From Lujinxingiaceae bacterium (GTDB lineage Bacteria; Myxococcota_A; Bradymonadia; Bradymonadales; Bradymonadaceae): a stretch of DNA of 60,254 nucleotides. Each line of letters opens with the position of its first letter. The stretch's first letter is position 1. Below the pieces are notes generated by a model. That model did no database searches. It was not told where the DNA came from and saw only the letters and a list, made by a program, of their open reading frames with translations. Below, piece after piece: positions 9,258 through 17,745 of the stretch. A program made the position numbers and the translations under genes. Location of the stretch: NCBI GenBank assembly GCA_013697635.1, contig JACCWM010000057.1:1-60254 (forward strand). The letters run 5' to 3'.

Positions 9258-10028
9258 ATGACCGATCCAAGCCTGACCGCCTCGCATCCGACCTACGTGA
9301 TCTTGTTGTTGTTGGTCCTTGCCGTGCTGATCACCCGTTTCTTGGCGCTGCTCGGGCGCATGGAGGGCGCGCACCGGCTTCGCCGCTGGCTGCCGCTGCT
9401 CTTTGTCGTGGTCTGGACCACGGTGCTGGCCACCAGCGCCCTCGCTTTTGCCAGCGACGGCCTTCAAATGCAGCTGGTGCTCGTGCTCTTCTTTCTTACC
9501 GTCGCCGTGGCGGCATCGCTGGGGTGGCTGCGAAGCCTGGTTGCCGGGATCGTGCTCATCTGGGAGCAGCGCATCCATATCGGCGACAGCATCCGCGCTG
9601 GCGACGTCCAGGGCGAGGTCGTCGCGATCGGCATGCGATCTGTGCGTGTTCGCGACCCCGACGGCGTCTTGCATGAGCTTCCCCATGAACTGCTCATGAA
9701 CCAACCGCTGGCCACACACTCGCGCTCCGGCGAGGTGGTCTGCGACATCGCATTTGTGATTCCCAACTCGATCAACCCCGAACGTGCCCTCGAATTGGCG
9801 CGCGAAGCCGCATCGTTGACGCCGCTGGCCTCACCGCGCCACCGCCCGGAAGCCTTCATGCTCGACGAATCCGGCCCGGGCCAGCCCATCCGCTGCAGCG
9901 TGCGGGGCTACGCGTTTTCGCCCCAGTACCGTGATCACTACCGAAGCGACGTGCTCGCCCGCCTTCACCTCGCGCTGCGTCCTCTGGAGGCTGAGATTCA
10001 GTCCAACATTGCACTAATTGAAGAGTAG
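9258..10028 (+). CDS. MscS-family mechanosensitive channel
   Basis: A 256-residue protein with three or four N-terminal membrane helices, a pore-like helix (AVAASLGWLRSLVAGIVL) and the MscS beta-domain signature GDSIRAGDVQGEVVAIGMRS followed by VRVRDPDGVLHELPHELLM. The length is close to E. coli MscS (286). It starts 12 bases after the antiporter-NTPase gene, so it is almost certainly in the same operon. MscS channels open under membrane tension and release ions during hypo-osmotic shock. Linkage to two antiporters therefore suggests a shared role in turgor or ion balance. Confidence 0.88.
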   Translation: MTDPSLTASHPTYVILLLLVLAVLITRFLALLGRMEGAHRLRRWLPLLFVVVWTTVLATSALAFASDGLQMQLVLVLFFLTVAVAASLGWLRSLVAGIVLIWEQRIHIGDSIRAGDVQGEVVAIGMRSVRVRDPDGVLHELPHELLMNQPLATHSRSGEVVCDIAFVIPNSINPERALELAREAASLTPLASPRHRPEAFMLDESGPGQPIRCSVRGYAFSPQYRDHYRSDVLARLHLALRPLEAEIQSNIALIEE

Positions 10029-10145
10029 TCATTTTTACCATGTCGCATTAAAGTCTCCCCAAAGCGGTGTTAGCGCCTGCACCTTGTGAATCTGCGCCAG
10101 AGCGCGGATTGCCGACCATTCTCTGGCAGTTGGAGATTGATCTCT

Positions 10146-11279
10146 ATGCCACGCCCCATTCGTGCCCTGCTCGTTGGCTTGACAATCGCAGTAGAGAAAG
10201 CCCTCGTCGCCCAGATGAATCCGCTCGGTTTCGACTTCATCACTGCCTCGGCTCAGGGGACCAGCGGCGTCGAAGGTGCACTTGTCGGCGCACCTGTCGA
10301 TGTCATCGTGCTCGACGCCGGTGAGGATCAGGGCGCCGCCCTCGAGCTGCTTGGGCGTTGCAAGGAGCTCTTGCCGGGCTGCCCGGTGATCATGCAAGCC
10401 TCGCCAGCGCAGGCCGGGCTACTGCTCGAAGCGCTTCAATCTGGGCTCGACATCTCGATCGTGCGCATCGACGACGATCAAGTTTGCGCTCAACTGCTCG
10501 GCGCCACGATGCAACGCTTGCTTTGCTCGCCGGATCAGGCCCATCGCAGCTTGCAGATTCGCCACGCCGACAAGATGCAGACCGTCGGACGGATGACCGG
10601 CGGAATAGCTCATGATTTCAACAACTTGCTCACGATCATCACCAGTTACTGCTACTTGTTGATGACCGAGCTCACAGAAGATGACGACACCCTTCGGCCC
10701 AGCATCGACAAGATCTTGCACGCCACCGAGCGTGGGTCCATGCTCTCGCGCCAGCTCATGTCGCTTGGCCGCGCTCAGGCGATGACCAATGAGCCCTTTT
10801 CGTTGAGCGCGATGATTGGAAAAATGGAGCCGCTGCTCCAACAGCTCTTTGGCAAGAAGCTGACCTTGGCCTTCGACCTGGCCGGCGAGTTGCCGCTCAT
10901 CAGCTGTGACCGCGCAAGCCTTGAGCAGGCCGTCTTGAGCCTTGTGGCAAACGCGGCCGACGCCATGCCCGACGGGGGTCAGCTCGACGTCGAGACCAAG
11001 CTTGTCAGCGTCGAGGACGAACTGCTCGCTTGTGATGGGAGTATCGCAGCGGGAGACTACGTCGTGTTGCGAGTTCGTGACAGCGGCCACGGCATCGGCG
11101 ACGCGATTCGCGCTCGCATCTTCGAGCCGTTTTTCTCGACCAAAGCGGCGGCTGCGGGCAGTGGGCTGGGGTTGGCAAGCGTGATGGGCATCGTCAAGCA
11201 GTGCGAGGGCCACATCCACTTGCAAAGCGCGCCCGAGCAGGGCAGCGAGTTCACGATCTATTTGTCCAAACCGAGCTGA
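10146..11279 (+). CDS. Sensor histidine kinase with degenerate N-terminal receiver
   Basis: A 377-residue soluble kinase. Residues 1 to about 125 resemble a response-regulator receiver: a candidate phospho-acceptor Asp in VDVIVLDAGED is present, but the first strand reads ALLVG and lacks the usual acidic pair. The dimerisation/phospho-acceptor helix contains GGIAHDFNNLLTIITSY with the His near residue 160. The ATPase domain shows the N box (AVLSLVANAADAMPDGG), G1 (DSGHGIGD), the F box (IFEPFFSTK) and G2 (GSGLGLASV). There are no membrane helices. ATG 10146 is preceded by GGAG ten bases upstream. It lies 117 bases after the MscS gene on the same strand, so it may be co-regulated. No partner regulator is seen in the window. 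Confidence 0.87.
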   Translation: MPRPIRALLVGLTIAVEKALVAQMNPLGFDFITASAQGTSGVEGALVGAPVDVIVLDAGEDQGAALELLGRCKELLPGCPVIMQASPAQAGLLLEALQSGLDISIVRIDDDQVCAQLLGATMQRLLCSPDQAHRSLQIRHADKMQTVGRMTGGIAHDFNNLLTIITSYCYLLMTELTEDDDTLRPSIDKILHATERGSMLSRQLMSLGRAQAMTNEPFSLSAMIGKMEPLLQQLFGKKLTLAFDLAGELPLISCDRASLEQAVLSLVANAADAMPDGGQLDVETKLVSVEDELLACDGSIAAGDYVVLRVRDSGHGIGDAIRARIFEPFFSTKAAAAGSGLGLASVMGIVKQCEGHIHLQSAPEQGSEFTIYLSKPS

Positions 11280-11282
11280 GCG

Positions 11283-13424
11283 TCAGGGCAACTGGCGCGC
11301 TACCTCTTCCTGGTAGAAGAGCAGCCCGCCCAGACTCTTTCGCCGAATATGCGAGAGCCTACCCAACAACTCCTCGAACTGGGCCAAAAACGCGCGCAGC
11401 CAGCTGCTGTCGAGCTCATGAGCGTAGAGGGTCTCAGCACTCAACAAGGGCTGCGGCATCAAGACCTGAGCGAGCTGCGCGTCGCGGGCGATGTTGTTCA
11501 ACAGCGGCATGCGCCAGCCAGCCGCCTGATCAAGCTCGTTTTCCACCTCGCCGTAGATGCGAATCAACTCGTCGAAGACAAAGTCGACCTGCTCCTCGTC
11601 GAGCTCGCCGCTGTTGAGCGCAGCGAGCACCTGGCCCAGTCGAGACTGGGTGACACGAAGGCGGCGGGTCATTTCCTGGGTGACCAGGTGAAAGCGATAG
11701 CGGGTGAGCAGCTCCTCGCGCATGCTCTCGTCGAGCTGCAAGGAGATCCGGTAGTGGATCACGAACACGTCGCGGTCGAGCGCTCCAAACCACTGGCGGT
11801 CTTGTTCCATCTCGGAGAACACCTGGCTGAACAGCTCTTGGGCATCGCTGGGTCGATACTTCTCGCCGCGAAAGACGAAGGTCTTGCCCCAGCTGAGCTG
11901 CTCGCCGATGACCGACTCGAGCAGTTGGAGCTCTTCGATGCGCCCTTTGAAGGTGCCCATGAAGCTGCGAAGCTCGTCGCCATAGAGTCGTCGCCACTGG
12001 TCATCGAGCTTGTCCGAAGCGGCGGCGTGCTCGGCCTCGACCTCGCCGATGAGCGTGTCGAGATCGCCAGGCTCGATAAAGCGATTGTCGTACATGCCCA
12101 GATACTTCTGGTCGAAGATGATCTCGGCGTGTTCGTCGTCGATGAAGGTCTGAACCATGCGCGGCTCGACGAGCATGGTGTCGTCGTGGCCAAGATGCAG
12201 GCCCATCTCGCGCGTCATGCGCTCGCGAGAAGCCTGCGGGTTGGCAAAGAGCAACCAGGGTGTTCTGGGGTCGATCGCGCTTGGCACATAGTCGCGCTTG
12301 GCGTTGGCCTCGCGCTCGGCATAGCTCGGATGCGAGGCCCAGATCGAGGCAACGCTGGCGCGCGACTCGACAAACAGCGCGCTGGGCGCCTCTCCATCGG
12401 CCGGCGGCGCCGGTGGAATACCCAGGCTGGGATCGTTTTTGGCGACACGCATGAAATCCATCGCCCGGCTGTGATGGTAGAACACATCGCGCGTAAAGAG
12501 CTGCTGGTCGGCGGCCTGATGCAAATCGTAATAGGTCTGCATCATGCACTGGTGGGCGTAGTCGGTCTTGAGCAAGGCGTGCACGATCGCGTCGCTGCCC
12601 GTGACGCTCACCGCCACGCGATCGGCGTGAAACTCCATCTGACGCGAGAGCGCGACGTCGAGCATCGTGATCAACTTCAGGCAGCCGCCCATCGCGCGGC
12701 GCACAAGCCAGACCATCACCGAGAGCACATAGGCAAGCCCCAGCACCCCAAAGTAGCGCTCACGCCAGCGCGCCAGGTACTCGTCGCTGCGATCGCGCCC
12801 GTGCACCATGTTGTGCAACACCGAGTGCACCAGGTAGACGTAATTGTTCAGCCGCATCGAGCGCTGCGAGAAGTGGCCAAACTCATGGGCGAGCACGGCC
12901 TTGAACTCCGAGAGGTTGAGGCTGTTGACCAGCCCAAGCCCGATGAGCAAATTCTTCTTCACCGGCCAGAACAGGCTCAAAACCGAGCTGTCGAAGAACA
13001 CCCCGGCGTTAACCTCGGGACAGATATAGACCCGATAAGGCATCGCCGCGCCGGTGCGCGTGCAAAGCTCGTTCAAAAAAGCGAACAGCTGCGGCTCGTC
13101 TGCCGCCGTGATCTCCAGATAGCCGCTGCGATCGGCGCGCTGGCGCTTGAACAGGCCCTTGAGCAAGAAGAGAAACACGATCAGCGTCGCCGCACCCACG
13201 CCTGCAAACAAGCTCCAAAACAGGGCATCGCCCGCGCTGCTCGCGTTGTAGTGGAACAGGATGAACAGCAGATAGGTTGCGCCCGCCAGCACGCTCAGAT
13301 AGAAGCCCAGAAACAAGAACAGCCCAACCAGCACACCAAACGCGTAGAGCTGGTATGCGCCGTTGAGACCTGCCGGCGTCGAGACAGGGGGTTGGGGGTT
13401 TGGGATAGTTTTTTGAACGTGCAT
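11283..13424 (-). CDS. Membrane-bound M48-family zinc metallopeptidase
   Basis: A 713-residue protein with two N-terminal membrane helices (LYAFGVLVGLFLFLGFYLSV and a second pair near residue 70), then a zinc protease core with HEFGH in VLAHEFGHFSQRS and the third-ligand Glu in SRQMEFHADRVA. A further membrane pair lies between them. The C-terminal 350 residues are soluble and helical, much longer than in HtpX, and of unknown role. The start is secure: GGGAGG lies about 8 bases before ATG 13424. The gene converges on the histidine kinase with three bases between stops. It is probably a quality-control protease acting on membrane proteins; substrates are unknown. Confidence 0.88.
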   Translation of the reverse strand: MHVQKTIPNPQPPVSTPAGLNGAYQLYAFGVLVGLFLFLGFYLSVLAGATYLLFILFHYNASSAGDALFWSLFAGVGAATLIVFLFLLKGLFKRQRADRSGYLEITAADEPQLFAFLNELCTRTGAAMPYRVYICPEVNAGVFFDSSVLSLFWPVKKNLLIGLGLVNSLNLSEFKAVLAHEFGHFSQRSMRLNNYVYLVHSVLHNMVHGRDRSDEYLARWRERYFGVLGLAYVLSVMVWLVRRAMGGCLKLITMLDVALSRQMEFHADRVAVSVTGSDAIVHALLKTDYAHQCMMQTYYDLHQAADQQLFTRDVFYHHSRAMDFMRVAKNDPSLGIPPAPPADGEAPSALFVESRASVASIWASHPSYAEREANAKRDYVPSAIDPRTPWLLFANPQASRERMTREMGLHLGHDDTMLVEPRMVQTFIDDEHAEIIFDQKYLGMYDNRFIEPGDLDTLIGEVEAEHAAASDKLDDQWRRLYGDELRSFMGTFKGRIEELQLLESVIGEQLSWGKTFVFRGEKYRPSDAQELFSQVFSEMEQDRQWFGALDRDVFVIHYRISLQLDESMREELLTRYRFHLVTQEMTRRLRVTQSRLGQVLAALNSGELDEEQVDFVFDELIRIYGEVENELDQAAGWRMPLLNNIARDAQLAQVLMPQPLLSAETLYAHELDSSWLRAFLAQFEELLGRLSHIRRKSLGGLLFYQEEVARQLP

Positions 13425-13626
13425 GGAAACGACCTCCCAAGGATTTGGACCACAAGGGCCACCTGGGAAAGCCCACCAGCTTTGGACAGCAGGGCTTCCA
13501 TCGCGCTAACTTACGGACTGCGATTAAAAAAACGATAACATCGCTTTATTATTTCATCAAAATTTTTCACTACCGCTGGATCAGATCGGAGGCCTTGCAA
13601 GCCTGCAGCGCACTGCGAGTGCATTA
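13425..13626. other. AT-rich intergenic spacer, probable promoter of the M48 protease
   Basis: About 200 bases, with an AT-rich stretch at 13520-13570 that stands out against the GC-rich surroundings. It probably carries the promoter for the minus-strand protease gene. No unambiguous -35/-10 pair or operator could be fixed by eye. Confidence 0.35.
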
Positions 13627-14043
13627 TCAAGGAGTCCGGGCGACGACCTTCATCTCGATCGAGATGTGCGGATGGGGCAATTGGTAGACGGCCACGGTGG
13701 TGCGGGTCGGTCCACTGGCGGCGTCAAAGTAGCGATTATAAATCGCGTTATACCCCGAAAAATCATCCATACTGAGTAAAAATGTGCTCACATCGACGAC
13801 ATGTTCCAGATCGGCGCCCGCTTCTTGCAGAATAATCCGAATGTTCTCGAGCACGGCCTGGGTTTGCACGGCGATGTCACGGCTAACCACGCCGGCCTCG
13901 TCGATTGTTACACCGGCAAAGGAATTGTCGGCGCGCCGCGAGGAGACCCCGGAGACAAAAATCAGCTCACCGACGCGGCGTGCGTGCGGATAGTGAGCCA
14001 GCGCCTGGGCGCGGTCGTTGAGGATGTAGGCCTGGGTCTTCAT
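13627..14043 (-). CDS. 2-aminomuconate deaminase (RidA/YjgF family)
   Basis: A 138-residue RidA-fold protein. Diagnostic stretches are GELIFVSGVSSRRADN, DIAVQTQAVLENIRIIL and GPTRTTVAVYQLPHPH. The SSRR..N and QLPHPH features match 2-aminomuconate deaminases (NbaF/AmnD type) rather than generic imine deaminases. The enzyme would hydrolyse 2-aminomuconate to 4-oxalocrotonate and ammonia. ATG 14043 is 17 bases after the stop of the dehydrogenase that would make its substrate, so the two form an operon. The family assignment is strong; the substrate rests on the sequence features and this neighbour. Confidence 0.82.
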   Translation of the reverse strand: MKTQAYILNDRAQALAHYPHARRVGELIFVSGVSSRRADNSFAGVTIDEAGVVSRDIAVQTQAVLENIRIILQEAGADLEHVVDVSTFLLSMDDFSGYNAIYNRYFDAASGPTRTTVAVYQLPHPHISIEMKVVARTP

Positions 14044-14060
14044 CGTAGTCGCTCCAAAGG

Positions 14061-15518
14061 CTAGAGTTTCACACAGACGTTCTTGAGTTCGGCATAGAAA
14101 TCCAGCGAGTGACGACCGCCCTCGCGTCCGATGCCGCTGCGCTTGACCCCGCCAAAGGGCGTGCGCAGATCGCGCAGAAACCAGCTGTTGATCCAGACGA
14201 TGCCGACCTGCATCTGGGCGGCCAGCCGGTGGGCCCGGCTCAGATCCTGGGTCCAGATCGCCGCACACAAACCGTAGTCGCTGTCATTGGCCATCTGCAC
14301 GGCCTGCTCCTCGCTGTCAAAGGGCTGGATATGGCAAACCGGGCCGAAGATCTCCTCGCGAACGCAGCGCGCCTGCTCGCCCAGCCCGGTCCAGATCGTC
14401 GGCTCGACAAAGCTGCCCGCAGAAAGCTCGCCATCGAGCGTTGCCGCGCGCCCACCACAGACCACGCGCGCGCCCTCGGCCTCGGCCAGCGCAAAGTAGC
14501 CCAGCACCTTGTCGCGATGGGCGGCCGAGATCAAGGGCCCCATCTCGGTGCTCTGCTCGCGTGGATCGCCCAGCTTCAAGGCCCGCGCACGCTCGGCCAG
14601 CGTCTCGACGAAGCGATCGAAGATCGGGCGCTCGACATAGACGCGCTCCGAGCACAGGCACACCTGCCCGCAGTTGGAGAAAACCGAGCGCAAGGTGCCC
14701 TCGATCGCCTTGTCAAAATCGGCGTCGGCAAAGACCACCGCCGCATTCTTGCCCCCGAGCTCAAAGGACAAACTCTTTAAGCTGGGCGCGGCCGCCTCCA
14801 TGATCGCCGTGCCGGTTCGCGACTCGCCAGTAAAGGTGATCGCCGCGACCTGGGCATGGCGCACCAGCGCCTCGCCGGCCCCGTTGGGCCCAAAGCCCTG
14901 CACGACGTTGTAGACGCCCGGCGGAACGCCGACGGCGTTCATCACCTCGGCCAAGAGCGCGGCGCTCGTCGGCGTCTCCTCGGAGGGCTTGACGACCACC
15001 GTGTTGCCGCAGGCCAGCGCCGGCGCAACTTTCCAGGTCAAGAGCAACAGCGGCAAGTTCCATGGCGAGATCACGCCGACCACGCCCAGCGGCTCGCGCA
15101 GCACGTAGTTGATCGCGCCCAGGCCATCGGGCGTATCGCTGAGAAACGACTCGCTGGCCGCGCCCCGGCCCAGCGAGGCAAAAGCGCGAAAGTTCGCCGC
15201 CCCGCGCGGAATGTCGACCTGGCTGGCAAAGCGGCGCGGCTTGCCCGTATCGGCGATCTCGGCCTCCAAGAACTCCTCGAAGCGTGCCATGATCCCGTCG
15301 GCCACGGCCTCGAGCAGATCGAGGCGACTGGCCAGCGTCATCTGGCTCCAGGGGCCGTGCAGCGCGCGGCGCGCAGCCGCCACTGCGCGCTCCACATCGG
15401 CCGCCTCACCGCGAGCGACCTGGGAGATCGCAGCGCCCGTGGCCGGATTGGTATTGCTAAACCAGCCTTCGCTGGCCGAATCGACGAACACGCCGTCGAT
15501 GAAGTGTCGGATAAACAT
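14061..15518 (-). CDS. 2-aminomuconic semialdehyde dehydrogenase (ALDH superfamily)
   Basis: A 485-residue NAD(P)+-dependent aldehyde dehydrogenase of normal family length. It shows the cofactor-binding ISPWNLPLLLLTWKVAPALA, the Glu motif FELGGKNAAVVF, and the catalytic Cys motif NCGQVCLCSERVYVE near residue 283. It most resembles the 2-hydroxymuconic/2-aminomuconic 6-semialdehyde dehydrogenase branch, and the deaminase next in the operon supports aminomuconate as product. The pair would carry two consecutive steps of 3-hydroxyanthranilate (tryptophan-kynurenine) or 2-aminophenol breakdown. The dioxygenase and later enzymes are not adjacent. Confidence 0.85.
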   Translation of the reverse strand: MFIRHFIDGVFVDSASEGWFSNTNPATGAAISQVARGEAADVERAVAAARRALHGPWSQMTLASRLDLLEAVADGIMARFEEFLEAEIADTGKPRRFASQVDIPRGAANFRAFASLGRGAASESFLSDTPDGLGAINYVLREPLGVVGVISPWNLPLLLLTWKVAPALACGNTVVVKPSEETPTSAALLAEVMNAVGVPPGVYNVVQGFGPNGAGEALVRHAQVAAITFTGESRTGTAIMEAAAPSLKSLSFELGGKNAAVVFADADFDKAIEGTLRSVFSNCGQVCLCSERVYVERPIFDRFVETLAERARALKLGDPREQSTEMGPLISAAHRDKVLGYFALAEAEGARVVCGGRAATLDGELSAGSFVEPTIWTGLGEQARCVREEIFGPVCHIQPFDSEEQAVQMANDSDYGLCAAIWTQDLSRAHRLAAQMQVGIVWINSWFLRDLRTPFGGVKRSGIGREGGRHSLDFYAELKNVCVKL

Positions 15519-15548
15519 GGCAGCACCCCTTGGGCCAACGCTTGCGGG

Positions 15549-16253
15549 TCAATCCTCGTCGAGCAAACTCATCTGAGCGCCGCCGGCCTCGGGCTGATCG
15601 CGCTCCTTGGCGGCGTTCTCAGGTTTTGGGCGGCGCTTCTTATCCGGTGGCCAGCCGCCGATTGGACGAAGATCGCCGATGCGGCTGAGCCGAAAGACGC
15701 GCTCGTCGCGGCGAAGATGGCAGTAGGCGTGCAAATAGGTCTCGGCCTCGAGGCTTATCGGCGTGATCCGCCGATGCGTCAGCTCGCCGCGCCCCCGGCT
15801 GTAGTAATCCATGTCGAGATCGAGGTTGCCGGCAACCGCCCAGCGGATCAGCTCGACCTGACTGCTCGAAGACGCGATCTCTTCGGCCTCGCCGGGAGCC
15901 TTTGCCGACCAGTCGGGATCGATCGCGCTGCCGATCCACAGCAGCATCTCGTAGGCCTCCACCTCGATGTCCATGACCTCTTTGGGTCCGAAGGTCGAGA
16001 GCGTCTTTCGCAGCACGGCCTCGAGCGGGCGCTGCGAGGCGCGCGTGCCGCCATGCTCGCGCAGGTTCTCGAGGATCAGGCAGGCCAGCGCCACCACGCC
16101 GCGCTCGTCGGGGGTGCGCAACAACACGTCGCCGGGCCCGTCCGGAAAGCTGAGCTCGTCGTCGGCGTCGGCGTTGCGTGGCGCAGCCCGGCGCAGGCGC
16201 TCGGCGATGCGCCCGCGGATGGTGGGGATTTGGATGGGACCGTCACTTGCCAC
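15549..16253 (-). CDS. WYL-domain protein
   Basis: A 234-residue protein whose residues about 140-205 match a WYL domain: LDMDYYSRGRGELTHRRI, then the strand LEAETYLHAYCHLRRDERVF and LSRIGDL. WYL domains bind nucleic acids or nucleotide ligands and regulate transcription or defence systems. The N-terminal half is mostly helical. No clear helix-turn-helix was recognised there, so this may be a stand-alone sensor. The C-terminus is low-complexity and charged. It is followed upstream, 12 bases away, by the pentapeptide-repeat gene on the same strand, so they are probably co-transcribed. Confidence 0.75.
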   Translation of the reverse strand: MASDGPIQIPTIRGRIAERLRRAAPRNADADDELSFPDGPGDVLLRTPDERGVVALACLILENLREHGGTRASQRPLEAVLRKTLSTFGPKEVMDIEVEAYEMLLWIGSAIDPDWSAKAPGEAEEIASSSSQVELIRWAVAGNLDLDMDYYSRGRGELTHRRITPISLEAETYLHAYCHLRRDERVFRLSRIGDLRPIGGWPPDKKRRPKPENAAKERDQPEAGGAQMSLLDED

Positions 16254-16265
16254 GATCGCTACTCC

Positions 16266-17033
16266 TCAGGAGCTCTTCGGGCCTTTGCCCTCATCGAAGG
16301 TCGTGCCCTCGAGCGTGGCGCCGCCAAACTCGGCGTCGCTCAAATCGGCACCCGTGAAGTCGGCCTCCTGCAAGTCGGCGCCGGCAAAGTCCGCACCGCT
16401 CAGATCAGCGTTGGCGAAGACCGTGAAGCTGGCGTCGGCGCCCGAGATGTCGGCGCCGATCAAGATCGCGCCTTCGAACTTCGACTCCGAGAGCGTGGCC
16501 CCCGAGAGATCGGCGTCTTCGAACTGCGTGCGGCTGGCGTTGACGTTCATCAACACCGCGCCCGAGCAGTCCGCGCCGGTGAAGTTGGCGCGCTCGAAGT
16601 TCGCCGACTCGAAGTAGCCACCGGCGAGCGTGGCCTCCTCGAAGGTCGCCTCGCTCAGATCGGCGTTGGGCGCGCGCGCTCCGGCCATGTCGGCACGGGT
16701 AAAATCAGCGCCCTTGCAGCTTGCGCCCTCGAGCACGGCGCCGGCCATGTCCGCCTCGGTGAGATTGGCACCCTCGAGCTTGGCACCGATCAAGATCGCG
16801 CCGGCAAGCGAGGCGCCCTGCAGATTGGCCTTGGTTAGATCGGCGTTCTCGAGCTTGGCGCCCGAGAGATCGGCGCCCTCGAACTTCGCGCCGCCAAGCT
16901 TGGCATCGCACAGATCCATGCCCGCCAGATCAATGCCCGTGAGGTCTTCGCCAGCGGCGATCAGTGCCTCGAGCTCCTCGAGCGATTCGATGACCGGAAA
17001 ATCCTCGTTGTCCTGCTCTTCATTGTTCGACAT
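16266..17033 (-). CDS. Pentapeptide-repeat protein
   Basis: A 255-residue protein built almost wholly of A(D/N)LXX pentapeptides from about residue 35 to 245, for example GADLSGAKLENADLTKANLQ. Such repeats fold as a right-handed quadrilateral beta-helix about 40 coils long. The N-terminal 35 residues are acidic and probably unstructured. Some members mimic DNA and protect gyrase (Qnr, MfpA), but most have no known role, and nothing here shows gyrase binding. The gene lies between WYL and coiled-coil protein genes on the same strand. Confidence 0.88.
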   Translation of the reverse strand: MSNNEEQDNEDFPVIESLEELEALIAAGEDLTGIDLAGMDLCDAKLGGAKFEGADLSGAKLENADLTKANLQGASLAGAILIGAKLEGANLTEADMAGAVLEGASCKGADFTRADMAGARAPNADLSEATFEEATLAGGYFESANFERANFTGADCSGAVLMNVNASRTQFEDADLSGATLSESKFEGAILIGADISGADASFTVFANADLSGADFAGADLQEADFTGADLSDAEFGGATLEGTTFDEGKGPKSS

Positions 17034-17088
17034 GAATCACTCCTTAAGCGCGGGGTCGGGTGGGGCACATCTAAAAGACGCCACACTC

Positions 17089-17505
17089 TTACCCCTCGTC
17101 GCCGCCCTTGTCGACCTTGGAGAGATCTTCTGCCTTTTGAAGCTCACGAAACTCGCTCTCGAGCGCAGCCTCGTCGGGATCAACCAGCCCGCTCTGGCGA
17201 AAACTCTCCAGCAAAGCCTCGGCGCGCTCGACCTCCTGGCCGCTGGGCTGGCGGCTTCTGCGCCGAAGCACGGACTTGTCCATCGCGATCACCTCGAGCT
17301 CGAATCCAACCTCCTTGTGGCGCGCGCGAAGCTGCACGAAGCGCTCGCGCGCCTGATCGGCGAGCTCGCTGATGCCCTTCTCCTCGGCCAGACGCACGCG
17401 CTGCTGCCAGGTGGGCAACTCGTTCTCCAGACTTTGTTTTTCCTGCTCGAGCTTTTTCTCGCGCTGGACCAGTAGGGTCATCTCTTCGCGAATCACTGCG
17501 TCCAT
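17089..17505 (-). CDS. Short coiled-coil protein of unknown function
   Basis: A 138-residue, highly charged protein with a long predicted coiled coil (REKKLEQEKQSLENELPTWQ and onward to about residue 85). It has no membrane segment, signal or catalytic motif. ATG 17505 is preferred over the long upstream extension because it has GGAGAGG at good spacing and the extension is not protein-like. It is first in a likely three-gene minus-strand operon with the pentapeptide and WYL genes, divergent from ychF. Confidence 0.7.
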   Translation of the reverse strand: MDAVIREEMTLLVQREKKLEQEKQSLENELPTWQQRVRLAEEKGISELADQARERFVQLRARHKEVGFELEVIAMDKSVLRRRSRQPSGQEVERAEALLESFRQSGLVDPDEAALESEFRELQKAEDLSKVDKGGDEG

Positions 17506-17745
17506 ATCTGCCTCTCCTTCGCCATGTCCTGGTATCGGCCGGGCCGAACTCTTGTGTCTATCGACACCGTCTAAGTTAAGCACCGCCCTGTGAGCACGCA
17601 TTGCGCCTTGCCACGCCCACTCAATTTCACTAAAGAGTCGCTTCAGCTCGCAGCACTTACGAGGATTAACGCACCGCCTCGAAGCGTTGTACAGCGCCTT
17701 TTCCACAGGCCAACTTCTTCGGCTCTCCAGCGCAGTGATCAAGAC

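Noticed and set aside
17555-17566. TGTC-N4-GACA palindrome between the coiled-coil gene and ychF as an operator
   Set aside because: A single short half-site pair with no second copy or recognised regulator; expected by chance in this length.
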